Positions 1-8,214 of a DNA stretch of 64,000 nucleotides are shown here, piece by piece; within the stretch, counting starts at the first letter, position 1, and the number at the start of each line of letters is the position of its first letter. The notes under the pieces are model-generated. The model saw nothing but the letters and a program-made list of their open reading frames with translations. It searched no databases and was not told the DNA's origin. Source of the DNA: Siphonodentalium dalli (lineage: Eukaryota > Mollusca > Scaphopoda > Gadilida > Siphonodentaliidae); assembly GCA_032622095.1 (NCBI GenBank), contig CP136063.1:27776987-27840986 (forward strand), written 5' to 3'. A program made the position numbers and the translations under genes.

Positions 1-180
1 GCAGAATTTGATGAAATTTAGTGGATAGAATACTGTGGTTGGTGACTAGTACTATGGCCTATAGTATCACAATACTCGCATGTGTCTGCTGACAAATAAC
101 CCGTTATCCGATGACACCAGTTCCCGTCATTGGCAACATGGAAGTATCGAAATTGCTGTGCAATTACAGTTTCATTCTAG
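1..180 (+). mobile_element. E0: 3' end of a tandem Helitron-like element
   Basis: This is the tail of an element whose body lies before the window. It matches 5268-5447 over its full 180 bases with only two differences that I can see (near positions 49 and 57). It begins with the sub-repeat core GAATTTGATGAAATTTAGTG and ends with a hairpin and CTAG. The next element (E1) starts at the following base, so the two are joined head to tail. No coding function is apparent. Confidence 0.7.
138..180 (+). other. Helitron-like 3' terminus of E0
   Basis: The 43 bp run in order: ATGGAAGTAT (138-147); a hairpin with stem AATTGC/GCAATT (151-156 and 160-165) and loop TGT; 11 nt; then CTAG at 177-180, followed by T. 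Known for the family: Helitron 3' ends carry a short hairpin about 10 nt upstream of CTRR, and CTAG fits CTRR. ATGGAAGTAT would be the 3' member of the subterminal inverted repeats seen in Helentron/HINE elements. Assignment to that class is inferred; no Rep-helicase gene is present. Confidence 0.5.
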
Positions 181-1669
181 TATTATATTTCTAATTCTTC
201 CGTTTTTTATTATTATTTTTTCAATAACATGCCTTAATCTCTGAAACGGCCGAACCGATTCACCCGATTTTTTCGGTTTCAGTATATAACTTTGGAAGTT
301 CTAGTAAAATGGCCTATTGAGAATTTCGTCCGACCTTGACCTTCGGAGTTATCGCCATTTTGTTGATTTTTGTTTTTTTTTCGCTGCACAAAAGTAACTT
401 GCGAAATCGATGTTTGATCTCTTATATCGTCGAAACGGCTTGAACGATTGATTTGAAATTTAGTACCTGCATAGCCATTGAGTATACGAAGTCGATGCAC
501 AAATAGGGAATTTCGTGTGACCTTGAACTTTGGAAACAACGCTCTCTATCGGTTTTATTGTTGTTATCGTATCTCCTCCTAAACGGCTTAAGATATCGAG
601 TTCGGACTTTTTCATTATTTGCGCATATATGTGTGTTATGAACCACCGAAAAATGATAGGGTTCGCACTTCCGGTTTAAAAGTTCGCTACTGGTCGAAGG
701 ATAAAACAACGCTCTTTATAGTGAATCTAGAACGGCTTGAGATATTGAGTTGGGACTTTTTGCATTATGTGCAGAAAATTCTGCGCTATCGAACGATATA
801 TATAATTAATGGATATCACTTCCGGTTCGGGAGAGCGGGCGTGTGGGTATGTATCTCAAAACTATTTTAGCTCATATTTTGATGACATTTGGTAGACATT
901 TGGTAAACTTCGATAGTTATGGCTGTTTAAAAACCTGGTTTATTTCCGACCTTGACCTTCAGAGTTATCGACATTTTGTTGATTTTTGGGGGGTCTTCGC
1001 GCAACTAAAATGACTTGCAAAATCGAGGTTTGATTTCTTAAATTGCCGAAACGGCTTGCCCGATTGATTTGAAATTCGGAACCTTCTTAGGCATTGCGCA
1101 TTGGCAGTCGATGAACTAATAGGGAATTTCGTGTGACCTTGACCTTTGGAAACAACGCTCTTTATCTGTTTTATTGTTGTTCCAGTATCTCCTCCGAAAC
1201 GACTTGAGATATCGAGTTCGGACTTTTTTCATTATTTGCTCATTTATGAGTGTTATGTACCACCGAAAAATGATAGGGTTCGCACTTCCGGTTTAAAAGT
1301 TCGCTGCTGGTCGAAGGATAAAACAACGCTCTTTATATGAAATCCAGAAGGGCTTGAGATATCGAGTTGGGACCTTTTGCATGATGTGCAGCAAACTCTG
1401 CGCTCTCTAATGATATATATATAGTTAATGGATTTCACTTCCGGTTTGGGAGAATGGGCGTGTGGGTATGTATCTCAAATTGTTTTTGGTGCAGATTTTG
1501 ATGGAATTTTGTGGATAGAATCTGTGGTTGCCGAGTATTACTATCAGCTACAGTATCACCATACTGATATGTGTCTCCTGAAAACTGACGCTTTATCAGG
1601 TGACACAATTTCCGTCATTGGCGAACATGGAAGTATCGAAATTGCTGTGCAATTACAGTTTCATTCTAG
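181..1669 (+). mobile_element. E1: 1489-bp tandem Helitron-like element
   Basis: The element runs from just after the CTAG of E0 to its own CTAG at 1666-1669. It opens with a T/A-rich leader (from 181) and the first core AATCTCTGAAACGGCCGAAC near 235. Related cores then recur near 428, 573, 725, 1040, 1190 and 1340, a spacing of about 145-190 bp, or two units (~315) where one core has decayed. Typical core words are GAAACGGCTTGA, GATATCGAGTTCGGAC and CACTTCCGG. Its first ~600 bp closely match the start of E2 and its last ~240 bp closely match the end of E2. The repeat makes several short open frames that translate alike from unit to unit. They are broken in different places and I do not call them genes. 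Confidence 0.6.
1627..1669 (+). other. Helitron-like 3' terminus of E1
   Basis: The layout is the same as at 138-180: ATGGAAGTAT, hairpin AATTGC-TGT-GCAATT, an 11-nt spacer, then CTAG at 1666-1669 followed by T. The 43 bp appear unchanged from E0, although the upstream DNA differs (GGCGAACATGG here, GGCAACATGG in E0), so the terminus is better conserved than the body. Confidence 0.5.
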
Positions 1670-3758
1670 TATTATATTTCTAATTCTTCCGTTTTTTATT
1701 ATTATTTTTTCAATAACATGCCTTAATCTCTGGAACGGCTGAACCGATTCACTCGATTTTTTCGGTTTCAGTATATAACTTTGGAAGTTCTAGTAAAATG
1801 GCCTATTGAGAATTTCGTCCGACCTTGACCTTCGGAGTTATCGCCATTTTGTTGATTTTTGGGTTTTTTTCGCTGCACAAAAGTAACTTGCGAAATCGAT
1901 GTTTGATCTCTTATATAGTCGAAACGGCTTGAACGATTGATTTGAAATTTGGTACCTGCATAGCCATTGAGTATATGAAGTCGATGCACAAATAGGGAAT
2001 TTCGTGTGACCTTGAACTTTGGAAATAACGCTCTCTATCTGTTTTATTGTTGTGCACATATCTCCTCCGAAACGGCTTGAGATATCGATTTCGGACTTTT
2101 TTCGTTATTTGCGCATGTATGTGTGTTATGAACTGCCGGGTTCGCACTTCCGGTTTAAAAGTCCGCTACTGGTCGAAGGATAAAACAACGCTCTTTATAG
2201 GGAATCTAGAACGGCTTGAGATATTGAGTTGGAACTTTTTGCATTATGTGCAGCAAACTCTGCGCTATCGAACGATATATATAGTTAACGGATATCACTT
2301 CCGGTTCGGGAGAGCGGGCGTGTGGGTATGTATCTCAAAACTATTTTAGCGCATATTTTGATGACATTTGGTAGACGTGATCAATAGATGCCACTGATTG
2401 CTATGCAACTCGAATTTTAAAAATCGGACATAAACTTCGATAGTTATGGCTGTTTAAAAACCTGGTTTATTTCCGACCTTGACCTTCAGAGTTATCGACA
2501 TTTTGTTGATTTTTGGGGGGTCTTCGCGCCACTAAAATGACTTGCAAAATCGAGGTTTGATTTCTTATATCGCCGATACGGCTTGGCCGATTGATTTGAA
2601 AATCGGGACCTGCTTAGCCATTGCGCATTGGCAGTCGATGAACTAATAGGGAACTTCGTCTGACCTTGACCTTTGGGTACAACGCTCTTTATCGGTTTTA
2701 TTGTTGTGAAGAGATCTCCTCCTAAACGGCTTGAGATATCGGGTTCGGACTTTTTTCATTATTTGCTCATGTTTGTGTGTTATGAACCGCCGAAAAATGA
2801 TAGGGTTCGCACTTCCGGTTTAAAAGTTCGCTACTGGTCGAAGGATAAAACAACGCTCTTCATATGCAATACAGAAGGGCTTGAGATATCGAGTTGGGAC
2901 CTTTTGCGTGATGTGCAGCAAACTCTGCGCTCTCTAATGATATATATAGTTGATGGATTTCACTTCCGGTTTGGGAGAACGGGCGTGTGGGTATGTATCT
3001 CAAAAACTATTTCGGCGCAGATTTTGATGAAATTTTTTAATCGGACTTACACTTCTAGAGTTATGGCTGCTTGAAAACCAGAGTTTATGGGGTTTTTGCG
3101 CCCCTAAAATGCCTTGCAAAATTGCAAAATCGATGTTTGATTTCTCTTGTCGTAGAAACGGCTCAGCCAATTGATTTGAAATTGCACACCTGCATAGTCA
3201 TTGCGTATACACAGTCGATGCACAAATAGGGAATTTCGTGTGACCTTGACCTTTGGAAATAACGCTCTTTATCTGTTTTATTGTTGTTCCAGTATCTCCT
3301 CCGAAACGGCGTGAGATATCGAGTTCGGACTTTTTTCATTATTTGCGCATTTATGTGTGTTATGTAGGGTTCGCACTTCCGGTTTAAAAGTTCGCTACAG
3401 GTCCAAGGATAAAACAACGCTCTTTATATGCAATTCAGAAGGGCTTGAGATATCGAGTTGGGACTTTTTGCATGATGTGCAGCAAACTCTGCGCTCTCTA
3501 ATGATATATATAGTTAACGGATTTCACTTCCGGTTTGCGAGGACGGGCGTGTTGGTATGTATCTCAAATTGTTTTTGGTGCAGATTTTGATGGAATTTGG
3601 TGGATAGAATCTGTGGTTGCCGAGTATTACTATCAGCTACAGTATCACCATACTGATATGTGTCTCCTGAAAACTGACGCTTTATCGGGTGACACAATTT
3701 CCGTCATTGGCGAACATGGAAGTATCGAAATTGCTGTGCAATTACAGTTTCATTCTAG
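1670..3758 (+). mobile_element. E2: 2089-bp tandem Helitron-like element
   Basis: This is the longest complete unit of the left array. It has the same T/A-rich leader as E1 and extra ~150-bp sub-repeats, which explains why it is about 600 bp longer. TGACCTTGACCTTTGG words, next to cores of the GAAACGGCTTGAG type, recur along the unit (for example near 2660 and 3240). The segment around 2370-2420 (GTGATCAATAGATGCCACTG) is a local variant with a counterpart near 4450-4480 in E3. There is no credible gene. Confidence 0.6.
3716..3758 (+). other. Helitron-like 3' terminus of E2
   Basis: The same 43-bp block recurs: ATGGAAGTAT, AATTGC-TGT-GCAATT, then CTAG at 3755-3758. It is followed by TTTTTCTTCTTC, a leader different from that of E1 and E2 but similar to the one after the CTAG at 60919-60922. 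Confidence 0.5.
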
Positions 3759-5447
3759 TTTTTCTTCTTCTTATTCCAATAACATCCTTATATCTCAGGA
3801 ACGGCTGGACCGATTCACCTGCTGTTTTCGGTTTCAGTATATAACTTTGGAAGTTCTATTAAAATGGCCTATTGAGAATTTCGTCCGACCCTGACCTTCC
3901 GAGTTATCGCCATTTTGTTGATTTTTGGAGGTTTTTTGCGACACAAAAGTCACTTGCGAAATCGAGGTTTGAATTCTTATATCGTCGAAACGGCTTGACC
4001 GATTGATTTGAAAATTGGTACATGCATAGCCATTGAGTATACAAAGTCGATGTACAAATAGGGAATTTCGTCTGACCTTGACCTTTGGAAACAACGCTCT
4101 TTATCGGTTTTATTGTTGTTTTCCTATCTCCTCCGAAACGGCTTGAGATATCGGGTTTGGACTTTTTTCATTATTTGAGCATGTATGAGTGTTATGAACC
4201 GCCGAAAAATGATAGGGTTCGCGCTTCCGGTTTAAAAGTTCGCTATGGGTCGAAGGTTAAAAGAACGTTCTTTATAAGGAATCCAGAATGGCTCGAGCTA
4301 TTGAGTTGGGACTTTTTGTATCATGTGCAGCAAACTCTGCGCTCTATAACGATATATATAGTTAATGGATTGCACTTCCGGTTTTGGATAACGGGCGTGT
4401 GGGTATGTATCTCAAAACTATTTTGGCGCAGATTTTGATGAAATTTGGTGGACGTCATCAGTAGTTGCCACTGATTACAATGCAACTCGAATTTTAAAAA
4501 TCGGACATAAACTTCGAGCGTTATGGCTGTTTAAAAACCTGTTTTTTATGGGGTTTTCGTGCCCCTAAAATGCCTTGAAAAATTTCAAAATCGATGTTTG
4601 ATTATTTTTGTCGTCGAAACGGCTTGGCCAATTGATTTGAAATTCCGTACCTCCATGGGCATTGAACATATGCAGTCGATGCATTAATAGGGAATTTCGT
4701 CTGACCTTAAGCTTTGGAAAGAACGCTCTTTATCTGTTTTATTGTTGTAAACGTATCTCCCCCGGAACGGCTTGAGGTATCGAGTTCGGACTTGCATTAT
4801 TAGTTTCCTCTCATCATGTGCTACAAACGCGCGAAAAATGGTATGGATAGCACTTCCGGTTCGAAAGTTCGGTATTGGTCGAAGAATCGGTTAACGCTCT
4901 TTGAAAAACGTTTTTCTCCTGAATTTGACCAAATTCATAGGGTGGCATCGCTAGTACGAACTGAAGACAACGCCTTAAAAATTAGCGCAATCGACCAAAA
5001 ACTGACGTCACAGCACCCGATTCAACTTTTGACTTTTGGGTATCCTGCAAGGTGGGAGCCTTGCCCTGATTTCTTTGAAAAAGGCGAATATATCCAAAAC
5101 GACTCTACCGATTGCCTTGATTTTGTGTACGTACATAGCTCCCGTCCTTAGCTATTGACCTGACTGGATGCGGAGTTCGTCTGTATAATGATATTATATA
5201 GGGTACTGATTTGACTTCCGGTTTGGGAGAACTGGCGAGTGGGTGTGTATCTCAAAATGTTTTTGGTGCAGAATTTGATGAAATTTAGTGGATAGAATAC
5301 TGTGGTTGGTGACTAGCACTATGGTCTATAGTATCACAATACTCGCATGTGTCTGCTGACAAATAACCCGTTATCCGATGACACCAGTTCCCGTCATTGG
5401 CAACATGGAAGTATCGAAATTGCTGTGCAATTACAGTTTCATTCTAG
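3759..5447 (+). mobile_element. E3: 1689-bp tandem Helitron-like element
   Basis: It opens with a T-rich leader, then CCTTATATCTCAGGAACGG (near 3789), which shares CCTTATATCTCAGGAA with the start of every main-satellite monomer. This is the clearest link between the two arrays. Sub-repeat cores continue to about 4900. The stretch at about 4960-5170 has no obvious counterpart elsewhere in the window; an open frame of 111 codons (4816-5151, plus strand) crosses it, but its first third is repeat-derived and I do not recognise the product. The last 180 bp nearly duplicate 1-180. Confidence 0.6.
5405..5447 (+). other. Helitron-like 3' terminus of E3
   Basis: Fourth copy of the 43-bp terminal block, with CTAG at 5444-5447. 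The next base begins the AT-rich leader of the diverged satellite monomer M0, so the terminus marks the junction between the older element array and the satellite family. Confidence 0.5.
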
Positions 5448-6664
5448 TTATTATTATTATTTATTCTTAATATATTTTGTAACCCTTATATCTCAGAAAG
5501 TTTAAAAGATAAAACATTGAAATTTGGTAGGTATGTGTACCTTGCCGACCTACAGCGACTCGAGACATTTAGGTTGGTGTCCTAACTTGCTTACCAGAGT
5601 TATGGCCCTTAAACAAAAAAATTGGAAAAAGTTTGTGCGCAGAGTTTCTCCTGTAAAAAGTCAAGCAGCTGAATTCGGTTCTCGTGATCGTGTTAACTAA
5701 CGAAAGGGCACGAATCAGGGAAATTTTCACCAAGGTCCGAAAAACAATTTGTCGACCTGGGGAGGGGTGCAAAATTTGTCAATTTTTTTATTCTCACCAA
5801 TCCTAGCCATTTTTACTGTCGGGTATATATACGACGTACTGATGATACTCGTGAAAGAATTTTGTAAATCGGGTGAGAAATGACCAAGTTATAACACATC
5901 GAAAAATGTACTAATAACGTCCATGTATAGAAAGTGCTTGTGTCCCGATCTTCTCCTAGACGAAGCGCAACAGCTGGATTTGCTCTATCTGAGCGTCTTA
6001 AACATAGACAGAAGACCAAACCGGGAAATTTTGACAAAGGTCCGCTCAATTTTTTTCTGGGCTAGGGGAGGGGCAAAATATGTCAATTTGTCGCCGATTT
6101 GAACTATGTCAATATGTCAATTTGTCGCCGATTTGAACTAAAATGGTTGTGAAGTATCTGTAGGATGTACTAAGTATTATCGTGCGTGAATTTTGTGAAT
6201 CGGTTGACAAATGTAGAAATGGTGGCCCTTTCATTTTTTCAAGTTTACAGGGAAAGCACTATGAATTTATATTTCTTCAACCAATCGTGACGTGTTTGGT
6301 ATCATTTGATGGGGAATTTTTAGTTCTTTTAAACGATTATTCATTTGCTGCATTATGTCGAATGAGTCCGGAGATATTCAAAAAAGTATGAACCAGAAAC
6401 ATACATATTGGCCTACATAGTAAAATATCGCCACAAAACCTTACCAAAACCCGGCTAAATATTATAGGGGCATCAAATACGAACACAATGCCGCAAAAAT
6501 TAGCTCGATATCTCGAAAATTGGCCGATATATGGCGACTTTTCTACACGCGTCATCAAATTTCGAGGCATGGGTGGGGGTCACACCAGAACGTTCCAACT
6601 GAACACAGAAATGTCAATAAACCATACTATCGACATTCCAATCAATTCCGAGCGATTCCCTTAT

Positions 6665-6694
6665 TATACTTCCATATTTTAATATGGAAGTATA
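6665..6694. repeat. Palindrome, first copy, end of M0
   Basis: A perfect inverted repeat with arms TATACTTCCATATT and AATATGGAAGTATA (14 bp each) around a TT centre. It is followed by ATTG-TTATT-CAAT, a weak 4-bp hairpin. The right arm contains the ATGGAAGTAT word found next to the hairpin in the E-element termini. This suggests that the palindrome joins 5' and 3' subterminal repeats; that is inference. Confidence 0.85.
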
Positions 6695-6813
6695 TTGTTA
6701 TTCAATTTTTTATTTTTCACTATTATTATTATTATTATTATACTTCCATATTTTAATATGGAAGTATATTGTTATTCAATTTTTTATTTTTTTCCAATAT
6801 TATTTATTATTAT
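6666..6813 (+). repeat. 74-bp tandem duplication at the left array boundary
   Basis: The palindrome and its AT-rich tail occur twice in tandem (6666-6739 and 6740-6813). The tail of the first copy carries TTTTTCACTATTATTATT, also seen after the CTAG at 60919-60922. All later monomers have a single copy. The duplication explains why the distance between the shared GAACACAATG frames in M0 and M1 is 1461 bp, not 1387 bp. Confidence 0.8.
6739..6768. repeat. Palindrome, second copy, M0/M1 junction
   Basis: Identical to the palindrome 74 bp upstream. This copy leads into the leader of M1 and is the one equivalent to the single palindrome found near base 1299 of every complete monomer of the main array. 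Confidence 0.85.
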
Positions 6814-6827
6814 ACTAAGCAATTTTA

Positions 6828-8214
6828 TAACCCTTATATCTCAGGAAGTATGAGAGATAGAGCGCTGGATTTTGGTATGTTTATAGCCCCATTATAGTTG
6901 TAGTGCATCGGTCTATATGGGATTTTGTCCTAACTTGATTTGCAGAGTTATCTCCCTTTATGTGTAAAACTGGGGGTTGCAGTATCTCGAAAAGTATGAA
7001 TAGCAGCAACTTGAAATTTGGACCGTATGTACAACTCAGTATGCCCTATTATGTCCATGCATTACAATTTATGTACGAGCTTTCCCTACAGAGTTGTCGC
7101 CCATGATTCGCAAAATTCGATTTATTTCATATCCTGTGTCCGCCTATAACATTCAAGGTAGCCAGATATGAGGGCTTCTATGCAGTTACTTATTAGCAAC
7201 TTGCTATGAAAATAAGTTTTGAACAGGAACGGACTTATATTTTTGGGGTTTGGGTGGGGGCAAAATTTTCGAAATATTGTTTTCGATGATTTCAACTACT
7301 TTTACTGTCGTGTATCTATAGGACGTACTAATGATCCTCCTGAAAGAATTTTGGAAATCGGTTCAGAATTGACCAAGTTATAACAAATCGAATATGGACT
7401 AATAAAGTCCGTGTGTAGAAAGTACTTGTGTTCAGATCTTCTCCTAGACAACGCATGTGAACTGGATTTGGTTTATGTGAGCGTGTTATCCATAGAAAGA
7501 AGACGAAATGGTGCAATTTTGACCAAGATCCAAAAGCATTGATCCGTATTAGGGAGGGGGCAAAAATTGTCATATTTTTTTTGTCTCCGATTTGAACCAA
7601 AATTGTTGTGAAGTATCTATAAGATGTACAGAGTTTCACTATGAGTGAATTTTGTGAATCGGTTGAAAAATGTAGAAATTGTGGGCCCCTTCATTTTTTT
7701 CAAGTTTACAGAAGATGCACTATGAATTTGAATTCCTTCAACCAATCGTCACGTGTTTGGTGTCATTCGATGGGGAATTTTCAGTACTTCTAAACGATTA
7801 CCTATTTAACGTAATATGTCGATAGAGGCGAGAGATATCCGATAAGTATGAACTGAACAACATACATATTGGCCTACATAGTATAATATCGGCGCAATAC
7901 CTCACCAAAACCCTGGTAAATATTATAGGGGCATCAAATACGAACACAATGACACAACCATTAGCTCGATATCTCCAAAATTGGCCGATTTATGGCGACT
8001 TATCTACCCGCATGACCAAATTTCGAGGCATGGGTCGGGGTCACACCAGAACGTTCCAACTGAACACAGAAATATCAATAAACCATACAATCGACATTCC
8101 AATCAATTCCGCGCGATTCCCTTATTATACTTCCATATTTTAATATGGAAGTATATTGTTATTCAATTTTTTATTTTTTTCCAATATTATTTATTATTAT
8201 ACTAAGCAATTTTA
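6828..8214 (+). repeat. M1 (type A), left-edge monomer
   Basis: This first member of the homogeneous array carries several variants rare or absent elsewhere: CTATATGGGATTTTG, AGTACTTGTGTTCAGATC and CAAAAGCATTGATCC. It shares ATATTGTTTTCG, TATGTACGAGC and an extra G in GTGGGCCCC with M2 and M4. Extra private changes at the array edge are what weaker homogenisation at the ends would give. Confidence 0.9.
8126..8155. repeat. Palindrome at the end of M1 (representative)
   Basis: Arms TATACTTCCATATT and AATATGGAAGTATA with a TT centre, at about base 1299-1328 of the monomer. I see the same palindrome in every complete monomer M1-M37, with no change in the arms in the copies I read. Together with the two copies at the left boundary this makes 39 in the window. 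Confidence 0.9.

Larger units (their letters stand above)
5448..6827 (+). repeat. M0: diverged edge monomer of the satellite family
   Basis: This copy is collinear with a whole main-array monomer but strongly diverged. Shared anchors in order are TAACCCTTATATCTCAG (5480), GGGAGGGGTGCAAAA (5761), GACCAAGTTATAACA (5882), GATCTTCTCCTAGACGA (5948), GTGAAGTATCTGTAGGATG (6150), CATACATATTGGCCTACATAG (6400) and CGATATCTCGAAAATTGGCC (6508). The section around 5640-5720 (CGAAAGGGCACGAATC) differs from the main array but matches the right-flank copy at 60923-61519, so M0 is closer to the dispersed ancestral form. A short tandem slip duplicates GTCAATTTGTCGCCGATTTG near 6080-6140. The 3' end carries the duplicated palindrome. 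Confidence 0.8.

Noticed and set aside
619-4438. Plus-strand frames in the left array that translate alike (for example ones containing IYIVNG and FRFGR).
   Set aside because: The similarity is that of the DNA sub-repeats. The frames start and stop at different places in each copy, and minus-strand frames are equally repeated.
7997-8042. TTCGAGGC...GGGTCGGGG in each monomer as a CENP-B box.
   Set aside because: The box needs TTCG-N4-A-N2-CGGG. Here CGGG is three bases too far from the A, so the motif fails. No centromere claim is made on this basis.
7949-8205. Overlapping 64- and 74-codon plus-strand frames near the end of each monomer.
   Set aside because: They overlap in different frames, run into the palindrome and AT-rich tail, and two copies (M32 and M34) lose the start codon of the first. 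Nothing resembles a known protein.
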